Assembly (NCBI GenBank): GCA_949031345.1 | Contig: CARNVA010000002.1 | Location: 56,722-120,721, forward strand | Length of the DNA stretch: 64,000 nt | Origin: an uncultured Eubacteriales bacterium | GTDB taxonomy: Bacteria; Bacillota; Clostridia; Christensenellales; UBA1242 | Reading direction: 5' to 3' | Shown: positions 1-8,328 of the stretch, in pieces | Layout: each line of letters begins with the position of its first letter | How positions within the stretch are numbered: the first letter of the stretch is position 1 | The notes under the pieces: generated by a model | Seen by the model: the letters and a program-made list of their open reading frames with translations, nothing else | What the model was told of the DNA's origin: nothing | Database searches by the model: none | Program-made: the position numbers and the translations under genes

Positions 1-240
1 TGAAAGTGCCGCCTGAGCCGAATCAGACAAATCTGAAAATACAGCATCAACCCTCATCTCTTTTTCGCCGCTTCTTATAAGAGCCTTGTCCGCCTTAGCC
101 CCAAGTACAAAGTTTAATGCATCAAAAATAATACTTTTGCCTGCACCTGTTTCACCAAGAAGCACATTAAAACCTTTTCCAAATTCTATATTTATATTCG
201 ATATTACCGCAACATTCTTAATCGATAATGATTGAAGCAT
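1..240 (-). CDS. recN: DNA repair protein RecN, N-terminal fragment (runs off the left edge)
   Basis: RecN is an SMC-like ATPase that acts at DNA double-strand breaks. Only the first 80 codons are present. The translation starts MLQSLSIKNVAVISNI and carries a Walker A motif GETGAGKS at about residues 29-36 followed by IIFDALNFVLGAKAD, which is the usual RecN N-terminus. The ATG at 240 has a good ribosome site (GAGGTG, 5 bases before). It lies 12 bases after argR on the same strand, the classic argR-recN order of Firmicutes, so the two are probably co-transcribed. The reading frame is open to the window edge; nothing can be said about the rest. Confidence 0.93.
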   Translation of the reverse strand, partial: MLQSLSIKNVAVISNINIEFGKGFNVLLGETGAGKSIIFDALNFVLGAKADKALIRSGEKEMRVDAVFSDLSDSAQAALS

Positions 241-252
241 TTATTCACCTCT

Positions 253-705
253 TTAGTTTAACATATCATTTAAAGTAACCACAGCCTGACTTGCCATAGT
301 AGTTGTAGGAAAAATCAACATTACAGTATCATCACCATTTACCGCGCCAAGCAATTCGCTAATATTAAGCTTATCCACAAAACTTGAAATAGCACTTCCC
401 ATTCCTTTCATCGTTTTCACAACAACAAGATTCATTGCAACTTTAACAGAAATGACAGCTTCTTTGAAAATAGAAACATATTTGTTTGAAATGACTTGCT
501 CATCTGAGCCTACAAAACAATATTTATATTTACCTGAGCTTGACAAAATTTTGGTTAAACCAAGCTCCTTAATATCTCTAGATATCGTAGCTTGCGTAAT
601 TTCAAAATTTGCATTTCTAAGCTCTCTAGCCAATTCATCTTGCGTCTCAATCTCTTTAGTTGAGATAATTTCCAAAATTTTCGACTGTCTTGCACTTCTT
701 GCCAT
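253..705 (-). CDS. argR: Arginine repressor ArgR
   Basis: ArgR is the hexameric arginine-sensing repressor of arginine synthesis and activator of its breakdown. At 150 residues it has family length. The N-terminal winged-helix DNA-binding domain is visible (QATISRDIKELGL, residues about 38-50), and the C-terminal oligomerisation and arginine-binding domain carries the GDDTVMLI motif near residues 124-131, where the aspartates contact arginine. The ATG at 705 follows GAGGAG. Two ARG-box-like operators lie upstream around a sigma-A-type promoter, so autoregulation is likely. Downstream is recN. Confidence 0.96.
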   Translation of the reverse strand: MARSARQSKILEIISTKEIETQDELARELRNANFEITQATISRDIKELGLTKILSSSGKYKYCFVGSDEQVISNKYVSIFKEAVISVKVAMNLVVVKTMKGMGSAISSFVDKLNISELLGAVNGDDTVMLIFPTTTMASQAVVTLNDMLN

Positions 706-773
706 GTTTTTCTCCTCAAACGCTATTCGCCTTTATTTATAAGGAATATAGCGATTTTGTATATTTATGAATT

Positions 774-791
774 TATGGATATTCATTCATT
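774..791. promoter_or_regulatory. Putative ARG box 1 (ArgR operator)
   Basis: TATGGATATTCATTCATT matches the Firmicute ARG box TNTGAATWWWWATTCANW at all but two positions. It covers the predicted argR start of transcription, just downstream of the -10 box at 799-804, a position suited to repression. Its right half lies in a 17-base sequence (781-797) repeated exactly at 845-861. Confidence 0.68.
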
Positions 792-798
792 TTTGATT

Positions 799-827
799 AT
801 TATACATCAAAATTTATAATTATGCAA
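799..827 (-). promoter_or_regulatory. Predicted sigma-A promoter of argR
   Basis: Read on the minus strand: -35 TTGCAT (827-822), 17-base spacer, -10 TATAAT (804-799, perfect). It is flanked by the two ARG-box-like sites, one near the start site and one just upstream of the -35. Confidence 0.62.
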
Positions 828-833
828 GTGTTT

Positions 834-851
834 TATGCATATTTATTCATT
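834..851. promoter_or_regulatory. Putative ARG box 2 (ArgR operator)
   Basis: TATGCATATTTATTCATT has one mismatch to TNTGAATWWWWATTCANW. It is centred 60 bases from box 1, about six helical turns, so one ArgR hexamer could bridge both. It sits just upstream of the argR -35 box. The rest of the 706-1052 intergenic stretch is AT-rich with no convincing gene. Confidence 0.68.
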
Positions 852-1052
852 CATTTTTGATATATATTGCATAATATGCAAATTTATAAATATCGTTTTT
901 ATAAATATCTCTTTTTATGCATACACCATTCTTTCTCTGTCAAACTTTAATCCAATCAAAATAAGCACCTTTAAAAATTTTATGTAGAAACAAATTGGTT
1001 TGACACGCCATTTTTCAACCAATTTAAAAACTCAATCAAGCAACTACTACAT

Positions 1053-1083
1053 AAAAAAAGACAGGCCTTAATTCAACCTGTCT
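1053..1083 (-). terminator. Rho-independent terminator of the pheST-thiI operon
   Basis: Minus-strand hairpin AGACAGG / CCTGTCT with an 11-base loop, followed by seven T. It lies 29 bases after the thiI stop codon. Confidence 0.88.
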
Positions 1084-1111
1084 ATGTTCTATGTTTTTGT
1101 TTTTTTAATAT

Positions 1112-2266
1112 CTATTCAATAACAATCGTCTCTTCCAAACTCAAACACTCTTCAACCAATGCTTCAATGTTGAGATACCTCTCTTCCTTCTCACACCTTT
1201 CTATAGTTGGTTTAATAATTGGATTTTTAGGAAGAAAAACTGTACAGCAATCTTCATAAGGTAATATAGAAGTTTTATAAGTTTCTATCTTATTTGCCAC
1301 CGCCATTATTTCTTCTTTATCCATTGCAATACAAGGCCTAAAAATTGGTTTGCGTTTTACAACCTCACCAGTCACAGTCATACTTTGCATAGTTTGACTT
1401 GCAACCTGTCCCAAGCTTTCACCAGTCACAATTGCACCTAGTCCATATTTATCGCAAACACGCTCAGCCACTCTCATCATAATCCTTCTCATAAGAGTTA
1501 TCATATATTCTGGAGAGCAATTCATGTGTATAGCTTCTTGCACTTTTGTAAAAGAAACTATATGCAAATTGATTTTGCCTACAAACTTAGCAAGCTCTTT
1601 TGCCAAAGTTATCACCTTTTCTTTTGCAAGCTCTGAAGTATATGGATAGCTATGAAAATGAAGAGCATCCAACTCCATTCCTCTTTTTGAAATTAAATAA
1701 CCAGCAACTGGACTATCAATACCACCAGAAAGCAGCAATAATCCTTTTCCAGCAGACCCAAGCGGCAAGCCTCCTTGACACTTAATAATATCTGTAAAAA
1801 TGTAAGCTCTTCCATTCATCCTTATATCGACATTAAATTGAACAGCTGGATTATACAAATCAACACTTGCATTCGGATTATTATCAAGTATTACACCACC
1901 AAGCTCTTTAGCAAAATCCATTGAAGAAATAGGAAAAGATTTATCTGCTCTGTTTACTATTGCTTTAAAAGAATTATCGCCAACCTCAAGCTTTGAAGCC
2001 TCAGCTTTTATAACCTCTGGATCAGCAACAACTTCATCAGCCCTACTTAAACTATAAAGCCCAGAAACCTGCTTTAAGCGTTCAACAATCTCATCTTCAT
2101 TTTCTTCGTTATAAGCAGAAATCAAATATCTACCAAAAGTCTTCGAAAACTTAAATTCAAGCCCAGTCAACTTTTTCTTTATATTACTTATAAGAAGGTT
2201 TTCAAAAATATTTCTGTTATGTCCTTTAAGATATAACTCGCCAAATCGCAATAAAATCACCTTCAT
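1112..2266 (-). CDS. thiI: tRNA 4-thiouridine synthase / thiamine sulfurtransferase ThiI
   Basis: ThiI adenylates uridine 8 of tRNA and replaces its oxygen with sulfur passed from a cysteine desulfurase; in some bacteria it also feeds thiamine thiazole synthesis. The 384-residue protein has an N-terminal ferredoxin-like plus THUMP region (about 1-165) and a PP-loop ATPase with SGGIDSPVAG at about 180-190. A CC pair near residue 340 is placed like the cysteine that receives sulfur. There is no C-terminal rhodanese domain, as is usual in Firmicutes. Its ATG overlaps the stop of the upstream cysteine desulfurase by four bases, so translation is coupled to its sulfur donor. It is the last gene of the phenylalanine T-box operon, an unexpected regulatory home. 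Confidence 0.95.
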   Translation of the reverse strand: MKVILLRFGELYLKGHNRNIFENLLISNIKKKLTGLEFKFSKTFGRYLISAYNEENEDEIVERLKQVSGLYSLSRADEVVADPEVIKAEASKLEVGDNSFKAIVNRADKSFPISSMDFAKELGGVILDNNPNASVDLYNPAVQFNVDIRMNGRAYIFTDIIKCQGGLPLGSAGKGLLLLSGGIDSPVAGYLISKRGMELDALHFHSYPYTSELAKEKVITLAKELAKFVGKINLHIVSFTKVQEAIHMNCSPEYMITLMRRIMMRVAERVCDKYGLGAIVTGESLGQVASQTMQSMTVTGEVVKRKPIFRPCIAMDKEEIMAVANKIETYKTSILPYEDCCTVFLPKNPIIKPTIERCEKEERYLNIEALVEECLSLEETIVIE

Positions 2267-3384
2267 AAAACTTTACTCCTTATTTGATTGTAAATTTCTT
2301 TAATTATTTTTGCAGCCTCTTCAATTTCTTCAATCGTCAATTCTTCACAAAAAGATATTCTAATATGAGATTTTATTTCTTCCAATTTAAAACCTAAATT
2401 TTCCAAGATTCTGTTGCCCGCTTTTTTAGTAGAACAAGCACTACCTGTACCTACAATCACACCTTTTTCAGCCAATGCACGCATAAGTGTTTCACCATTC
2501 ACATCTTCAAACCAAACACTTAAAATATAAGGACTTCCATTAAAATCGTTTATATGAATATGCTCATCTTCAAGTAAGGCTTTTGTCATCGTTTTATTAA
2601 GTTGATAAACTTTATCATACGATTTTGAAACATCTATTTTATTGAAAGCATATTCCATTGACATTATGCCGCCTATATTCTCAGTGCCTGAGCGATAGCC
2701 CTCCTCTTGACCTCCGCCAAAAACGATTGACTTAAGGTTATTCAAATTTTTCACATACAAAGCACCAACACCTTTTGGACCATGAAATTTGTGCGCAGAT
2801 ATGGAATAAAAATCAATGCTAAGTTTATCCAAAACAAAATCTAACTTACAAAAAGCTTGAACACCATCAACATGCACTAGCGCATTTTTAGCAAGCTTAT
2901 CTCGCACTGAAACTATTCTTTTTATGTCGTTAGCAGCTCCGGTTTCATTATTTACATGTTCAACAGAAATCAATCGGGTTTTGTCATTTACAACTTTTTC
3001 AAGCTGGTCATAATCAATTTGACCAGACTTATCAAGCCCAACAAAATGCACAATAAAACCTTGCCTTTCAAGCTCCTTTGCCACATTATAAACGCTTGGA
3101 TGCTCAGAAATAGAAAAAACATATTCGTATTTTCCATTTCGTTTACTGCCAAACACCGCCAGGTTATTGCTTTCAGTGGCTCCGCCAGTAAATATTATAT
3201 CACCCTTGCTCGCGCCAAGCTTTTTTAATAGTGACTTTTTAGCCTCAATCAACTGTTTTTTTATATCAACAGCCTGGCCATATCCTGCAGAAGGATTGAA
3301 AAAAGAATGGCAGGCATATTTTTTATATAAGTCTGCCCCTTCTTCAAACATTTTAGTTGTCGCCGCATTATCAAGATAAATCAT
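2263..3384 (-). CDS. Cysteine desulfurase (NifS/IscS family), sulfur donor for ThiI
   Basis: This PLP enzyme takes sulfur from cysteine as a persulfide. The 373-residue sequence has the Schiff-base lysine in SAHKFHGPKG (about residue 200) and the catalytic cysteine in GTGSACSTKK (about 320). It resembles the NifS-like enzymes that sit directly upstream of thiI in Bacillus, rather than SufS. It overlaps pheT upstream and thiI downstream by four bases each (ATGA), so all three are translationally coupled. No iscU or other iron-sulfur scaffold gene is nearby, which supports a dedicated role in tRNA thiolation. Confidence 0.94.
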   Translation of the reverse strand: MIYLDNAATTKMFEEGADLYKKYACHSFFNPSAGYGQAVDIKKQLIEAKKSLLKKLGASKGDIIFTGGATESNNLAVFGSKRNGKYEYVFSISEHPSVYNVAKELERQGFIVHFVGLDKSGQIDYDQLEKVVNDKTRLISVEHVNNETGAANDIKRIVSVRDKLAKNALVHVDGVQAFCKLDFVLDKLSIDFYSISAHKFHGPKGVGALYVKNLNNLKSIVFGGGQEEGYRSGTENIGGIMSMEYAFNKIDVSKSYDKVYQLNKTMTKALLEDEHIHINDFNGSPYILSVWFEDVNGETLMRALAEKGVIVGTGSACSTKKAGNRILENLGFKLEEIKSHIRISFCEELTIEEIEEAAKIIKEIYNQIRSKVL

Positions 3385-5783
3385 CGCAAAGCAGCCCCAT
3401 GCTTATATGTTAAGGCCTTCAAAACCTTTTTCATAACCGAAGCAACCTCTTCATCAGTCAAGGTCTTTTCCATATCAGAGAGTTTAATCTTAAATGCCAA
3501 ACTCTTCTTATTTTCTCCAAGCGAGTTGTTTCTGTAAATATCAAATAATGCAACATCAAAGTATAATCTTCCACAAGAAGATTTAATTGATGCAAGAAGC
3601 TCTGCCACTGTTACACCTTCGTCAACAATGACCGCCATATCCCTTTCAACTATAGGATATTTTGAAATAGGTTTTACATTTCTCACTTTCACTGGCAAAT
3701 CAGCTAAAAACTCTGTGTCTATTTCTGCATAAACAACATTTGCAGGAACGTCGTAATTTTTTGCTACAATTGGATGAATTTTCCCAAAACTGCCAATTAC
3801 TTTACCGTCAGAAATAATATCTGCAGATACACCAGGATGCAAATAAGACTGACTTGATCTTTCAATTACATAATCAAGCGAGGTTTGCGATAAAAGATTT
3901 TCAACAACACCTTTCATATTAAAGAAATCAAATCCCTCTTCACACACAGACAACGCAAGCATATTTCTTTCTACAGGAAGCTCTTCCAAAGGCAAACTTT
4001 TTGCCAAATAAACCCTTCCACACTCAAAAATTCTAAGGTTTTTATTTCCTACACTTAAGTTGTAAGCTATGTTTGATAACAAGCTATGCGCCATAGAAGT
4101 CCTCATGCATGAAATATCTTCACTTATTGGATTTGCAATTTTTATTACCTTATATTCCTCTGAATTTAACAGCAACTTATCGTTTACATCTCCAGGCACC
4201 AAAGAATATGAGACATTCTCATAAAATCCTTTTTCAATAAGGGCATTTCTAAAACCTCTTTCCAAAAGTAATCTTGGATGATGCTGTCCTTCAGTTACTG
4301 AAGCATGTTCAAACAGCTTATAATCCAAGCTGTCATAATGATAATACCCATAAAGCCTTATAATCTCTTCCGCCAAGTCATAGTCATTCTCGATATCTTC
4401 TCTGTAAGGAGGCACTTTACAATGAAGCTTATCCCCAAGTGCTTGCGTTGTAATTCCAAGACTATTCAAAATTCTTACCATTTCTTGCATAGGCACATCA
4501 ATACCCAAAATAGCATTGATAAGTTTAATAGAGCAAACTATTTCTCTTGTCTCATTTTTCTTATTGCAAATATCAATGCAACCGCGAGCAACTTTTCCAC
4601 ATTTAAGTTTTGAAACTAGATGCAAAGCTCTTGCAAGTCCCAGCTCAGCATTTGCAACATTTACACCTTTTTCATATCTAGCCGATGAATCAGTCCTCAC
4701 ACCAAGTCTTCTGCTTGTAATTCTTATTGATTTCAAATCAAAAACTGCACTTTCAAGCACGCAAGTTGTCGTTTCATCAGTAATACAAGAATCAGTGCCA
4801 CCAATGACTCCGGCGATAACCATTGGCCTATTTTCATCTGCTATAACCATAACATCTTCATCAAGTTGATAATCACTATGGTTTAGCGCTGAAATTACCT
4901 CACCTTTTTTAGCTTGTCTTACTCTTATTTTCTGCCCACCAATATTTTTTTGGTCAAATGCATGAAGAGGCTGCCCCATTTCAATCAAAACATAATTGGT
5001 TATATCAACCATAGTATTTATAGGTTTAATTCCAACCGCATTCAATCTTGCCCTCAACCACAAAGGAGATCTCTCAATTTTAACATCGGTAATAGCACCT
5101 GCCATATATCTATAACAATTTGGTGAAGAAACCTCGACTCCTACAAAATTATGCACAGTGTCTTTTGAATAAACATCTATATCATAATTTAGATTTATTT
5201 TCTTAAGCTCTTTACCAAGCAGCGCACAAACTTCTCTCGCAATACCAACAACACTCATACAATCAGCTCTATTTGGAGTTATGTTAATGTCATAAACAAC
5301 ATCATCAAGCATAAGCGCCTTATCAATAGCTGTTCCTGGTTTCATATCATTTGGCAAAATTAAGATGCCATCAACACCCGCGCCTTCAAAATAATTTTCA
5401 TCAATGCCAAGCTCTTGCCCAGAACAAAACATTCCACAAGACTCAACCCCTCTCATCTTAGTTTTTTGAATTTTTACGCCGTTTACAAGATCAGCACCTT
5501 CCAAACTCACAGGCACAACTGCACCTTCAAACACATTTGTAGCAGCAGTGATAATTTGAGTAACAACTCCACCACCGATATCTACACGACAAACCACAAG
5601 CCTATCCGCTTCTGGATGCTTCTCTATTTTAATTATTCTTCCCACTACAACATGATGAAGATGCTCATTTTGATAGATAACTTCCTCGACTTCCATGCCT
5701 GCCGCTGTCAATTTTTCAGCAAGTAATTCGGGAGCAACGTCAATATCCACCATATCTTTAAGCCAGTTATAAGTTACTTTCAT
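3381..5783 (-). CDS. pheT: Phenylalanyl-tRNA synthetase beta subunit
   Basis: PheT pairs with PheS as an alpha2-beta2 enzyme that charges tRNA-Phe; the beta subunit binds tRNA and edits mischarged tyrosine. The 800 residues match the family length. An N-terminal EMAP/OB tRNA-binding domain (VVVGRIIKIEKHPEADRL, about 46-63) is followed by the B3/B4 editing region, the B5 domain and a C-terminal ferredoxin-fold anticodon-binding domain (ISKYPIVERDMAV and onward). The ATG at 5783 follows AAGGAGAAAA. It lies 72 bases after pheS and overlaps the cysteine desulfurase gene. Confidence 0.97.
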   Translation of the reverse strand: MKVTYNWLKDMVDIDVAPELLAEKLTAAGMEVEEVIYQNEHLHHVVVGRIIKIEKHPEADRLVVCRVDIGGGVVTQIITAATNVFEGAVVPVSLEGADLVNGVKIQKTKMRGVESCGMFCSGQELGIDENYFEGAGVDGILILPNDMKPGTAIDKALMLDDVVYDINITPNRADCMSVVGIAREVCALLGKELKKINLNYDIDVYSKDTVHNFVGVEVSSPNCYRYMAGAITDVKIERSPLWLRARLNAVGIKPINTMVDITNYVLIEMGQPLHAFDQKNIGGQKIRVRQAKKGEVISALNHSDYQLDEDVMVIADENRPMVIAGVIGGTDSCITDETTTCVLESAVFDLKSIRITSRRLGVRTDSSARYEKGVNVANAELGLARALHLVSKLKCGKVARGCIDICNKKNETREIVCSIKLINAILGIDVPMQEMVRILNSLGITTQALGDKLHCKVPPYREDIENDYDLAEEIIRLYGYYHYDSLDYKLFEHASVTEGQHHPRLLLERGFRNALIEKGFYENVSYSLVPGDVNDKLLLNSEEYKVIKIANPISEDISCMRTSMAHSLLSNIAYNLSVGNKNLRIFECGRVYLAKSLPLEELPVERNMLALSVCEEGFDFFNMKGVVENLLSQTSLDYVIERSSQSYLHPGVSADIISDGKVIGSFGKIHPIVAKNYDVPANVVYAEIDTEFLADLPVKVRNVKPISKYPIVERDMAVIVDEGVTVAELLASIKSSCGRLYFDVALFDIYRNNSLGENKKSLAFKIKLSDMEKTLTDEEVASVMKKVLKALTYKHGAALR

Positions 5784-5855
5784 TTTTTCTCCTTAAATTT
5801 TATATTATCTATTTACCTAAACTATTTCAGTTTTGTCTTTATATAATCAAACCAC

Positions 5856-6884
5856 TTATTTCATCTGATTTAAAAATCTTATATCATTTCGATAGAGATT
5901 TCTTATATTCCCAATGCTGTTTAAAATCATGGCTGTTCTATCAAGACCAAAACCAAACGCAAAACCTCTATATTTCTTGCTGTCAATTCCAGACATTTCA
6001 AGCACTTTAGGGTTTACAATTCCCGCACCTAAAAGCTCAAGCATTCCTGTACCTTTACATACTGAACAGCCTTTTCCATGACAAGAAGGACAAGAAACAT
6101 CGACTTCTATACTTGGCTCTGTAAAAGGAAAGAAAGATGGTCTAAATCTTATCGTAGTGTCTTCTCCAAATAATCTTTTCATAAGAATAGTCAACATAGA
6201 TTTTAAGTCTGCCATAGAAACATTTTCATCAATTACAAGCCCTTCCAACTGATTAAATACTGGACTATGCGTAGAGTCACTGTCATTTCTATAAGTTTTT
6301 CCAGGACAAATAATCTTAAACGGAGGTTTTCTTACCTCCATTTCTCTTGCTTGAACAGCAGAAGTTTGAGACCTAAGCAAAATGTTTTCATTTATAAAGA
6401 ATGTGTCTTGCATATCTCTTGAAGGATGATTTTTTGGAATATTCATTGCTTCGAAATTATAATAATCCGACTCAATTTCTGGCCCTTCAACGACAGAAAA
6501 ACCCAGCTTAACACAAATATCAGTCAGTCTATCCACTACATCAGCTATTGGATGCAATGCGCCCTTTAAACAATCTTTTGCAGGCTCTGTTATATCAACT
6601 TTTTCACTCTCCAATCTTTCACTAAGCTCATTTTGTTCAAACTCTGCCTCTTTTTTCGCAATACGCTCTTCAATTTCATTTCTAACCTTGTTGATAAGTG
6701 CACCAACTTTTGGTCTTTCTTCAGCTGCAACATCACGCATCCCCTTTGACAACATGGTAAGATGCCCAGACTTGCCAAAAACTTTGACTTTAATATCATT
6801 TAAAGTCTTTCTAAGCGAATAATCAACTTTGTCAATTTCTGCAAGCACTTCCTGCTTCAACTTTTCAAGCTCATCAATCAACAT
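5856..6884 (-). CDS. pheS: Phenylalanyl-tRNA synthetase alpha subunit
   Basis: PheS is the catalytic class II subunit. It has an N-terminal coiled coil, motif 2 around the FRPSFFPFTEP region and motif 3 FGFGLDRTAM near the end. The CPSCHGKGCSVCKGTG segment is the cysteine cluster found in many Firmicute PheS proteins. An ATG exists at 6896, but it overlaps the GGAGG ribosome site that stands five bases before the ATG at 6884, so 6884 is chosen (342 codons, MLIDELEKLK). A phenylalanine-type T-box leader precedes it and should raise expression when tRNA-Phe is uncharged. Confidence 0.96.
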   Translation of the reverse strand: MLIDELEKLKQEVLAEIDKVDYSLRKTLNDIKVKVFGKSGHLTMLSKGMRDVAAEERPKVGALINKVRNEIEERIAKKEAEFEQNELSERLESEKVDITEPAKDCLKGALHPIADVVDRLTDICVKLGFSVVEGPEIESDYYNFEAMNIPKNHPSRDMQDTFFINENILLRSQTSAVQAREMEVRKPPFKIICPGKTYRNDSDSTHSPVFNQLEGLVIDENVSMADLKSMLTILMKRLFGEDTTIRFRPSFFPFTEPSIEVDVSCPSCHGKGCSVCKGTGMLELLGAGIVNPKVLEMSGIDSKKYRGFAFGFGLDRTAMILNSIGNIRNLYRNDIRFLNQMK

Positions 6885-6985
6885 AAATTCCTCCATACAC
6901 TAAAATAAGATGAACAATAAATTTTCAAAAGTTTAAACATGACAATCTTTACTTTTATGCCAAATCAGTTTGAAAATTTACATAC

Positions 6986-7272
6986 AAAAAAGCCCTCTTC
7001 GCATTAGGACGAAAGAGAACTTTTCGTGGTACCACCTAAATTTAATGAGCAAACACTCATTCTTATTTAATCTTTTACGCAGATATACGGCAAAAACTAC
7101 TTTCAATAATTTAAAATCAACGCTTAAATTTAAATAAGCAAATTTTAAAATAAGTTTCATAATTGCAGCTAGAAAGTGAATTTACATACTATTTGACACC
7201 CACATTTCAGCTTAAAGTGAGCTCTCTGAGACAAACATTTATGCTACTAGTCTTTCATCATCGCCTTTTATA
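6986..7272 (-). promoter_or_regulatory. T-box riboswitch, phenylalanine type, upstream of pheST
   Basis: On the minus strand the leader ends with the T-box GGTGGTACCACG (7036-7025) and a terminator hairpin built on GTTCTCTTTCGTC / GCGAAGAGGGC followed by TTTTTT (about 7020-6986). The promoter is directly upstream. Stem I has the AG-bulge-like CAGAGAGC and a probable specifier codon UUC at 7180-7178, within AAATTCACTTTC. UUC and the downstream pheS agree on phenylalanine. Uncharged tRNA-Phe should stabilise the antiterminator. The exact 5' end is inferred from the promoter. Confidence 0.93.
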
Positions 7273-7279
7273 AATTAAA

Positions 7280-7307
7280 ATTATAATTATTATTATATTT
7301 TTGTCAA
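7280..7307 (-). promoter_or_regulatory. Sigma-A promoter of the pheST T-box leader
   Basis: Minus strand: -35 TTGACA (7307-7302), 16-base spacer, -10 TATAAT (7285-7280). Both hexamers are perfect. Confidence 0.85.
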
Positions 7308-7324
7308 GCAATTTTAAGATTGTT

Positions 7325-7352
7325 TTGCAATTTTAAAAATATATGCTAAAAT
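7325..7352 (+). promoter_or_regulatory. Promoter of the pseudouridine synthase gene, predicting a leaderless mRNA
   Basis: -35 TTGCAA (7325-7330), 16-base spacer, extended -10 TGCTAAAAT ending at 7352. Seven bases separate the -10 from the ATG at 7360, so transcription should start at or within a base of the start codon. No Shine-Dalgarno sequence is present. Confidence 0.6.
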
Positions 7353-7359
7353 AAATATC

Positions 7360-8238
7360 ATGAAATACCATCAATTCAACATAACCAAGCACTATTCCTC
7401 CATCTATTATTTTTTAAAGGATGAAAAGTTTTCAGAAAATTTTATTTCAAATCTAAGAAAAGATTGGGGAAATATTTTAGTAAACAATCAAATTGTAAAT
7501 ATTCGCAAGAGTTTATCTCCAGGTGATAATTTAAAAATAAACAACAATCCAAACAAGAAAACCACTATTATGCAATGCATACTACCACTAGATATTGTAT
7601 ACGAAGACGAATACTACCTACTCATAAACAAACCAAGCGGACTTTCGTGCATGCCAAACAAAAGACACTACACTCAAAATCTTGCAGGAGCAATTTGCAA
7701 CTATATGCAACAAAAAGATGAAAATTTTGTTCTCAGAATTATCAACAGGCTCGATAAAGATACTGCTGGAATTATAGTGGTTGCAAAAGATAGTATCGCT
7801 CAAAATAAAATTAAAAATATAAACAAAACTTATCACGCTGTTTGTCAAGGCGAAATCAACACCCCTATTACTATAAATAAACGAATTAAAACTATTTGTG
7901 AAAATGGAATAAATAATCAAAAAAGAACAACCGCTGACGATGGTCAAGAAGCGACAACTTTTGTAATTCCTATCAAATCCAACAACAATTTTAGTTTAAT
8001 CAGTTTGAATTTATTGCATGGAAGGACACACCAAATAAGAGTGCATCTCTCATCAATAAACCACCCACTTATTGGAGATGAAATATATGGCGAAAAAAGC
8101 ACACTAATAAATCATACTGCCCTTATTTGCGATAAGCTCAGTTTCTTTCATCCATTTAAAAACCAAACAATAGAATGCGAAATAAAATTTCCAGAAGATT
8201 TCCTTAATCTTTTAAAAACAACCGATTTATTGAATTAA
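7360..8238 (+). CDS. RluA/RluD-family pseudouridine synthase
   Basis: This family isomerises uridines in 23S rRNA or tRNA. The 292-residue protein has an S4-like N-terminus (VNIRKSLSPGDNLKI, about 46-60) and the catalytic motif INRLDKDTAGIIVVAK near residues 126-141, whose aspartate attacks uridine. The conserved GRTHQIRVHLS is near residue 223. Which uridine is modified cannot be told; Firmicutes carry several paralogues. It is transcribed away from the pheST T-box. The ATG has no ribosome site; the -10 box ends seven bases before it, so it is probably leaderless. Confidence 0.92.
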   Translation: MKYHQFNITKHYSSIYYFLKDEKFSENFISNLRKDWGNILVNNQIVNIRKSLSPGDNLKINNNPNKKTTIMQCILPLDIVYEDEYYLLINKPSGLSCMPNKRHYTQNLAGAICNYMQQKDENFVLRIINRLDKDTAGIIVVAKDSIAQNKIKNINKTYHAVCQGEINTPITINKRIKTICENGINNQKRTTADDGQEATTFVIPIKSNNNFSLISLNLLHGRTHQIRVHLSSINHPLIGDEIYGEKSTLINHTALICDKLSFFHPFKNQTIECEIKFPEDFLNLLKTTDLLN

Positions 8239-8240
8239 AA

Positions 8241-8270
8241 AAATCTACAATTTATGTAGATTTTTATTTT
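8241..8270. terminator. Bidirectional terminator between the pseudouridine synthase and asnS genes
   Basis: AAATCTAC / GTAGATTT stem with a seven-base loop; T tract after it on the plus strand and an A run before it, so it can also serve the convergent asnS transcript. Confidence 0.75.
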
Positions 8271-8328
8271 TATCATTAAGCCCTAGCGCAAAATTTAAAA
8301 TCCCAACACTTTTGACATTTTAAATCTA

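Noticed and set aside
774..861. CRISPR-like repeat from the duplicated 17-base sequence
   Set aside because: Only two copies, AT-rich, and explained by ARG boxes.
4305..5726. Plus-strand ORFs inside pheT
   Set aside because: They lie opposite a full, well-conserved pheT frame and show no protein-like features.
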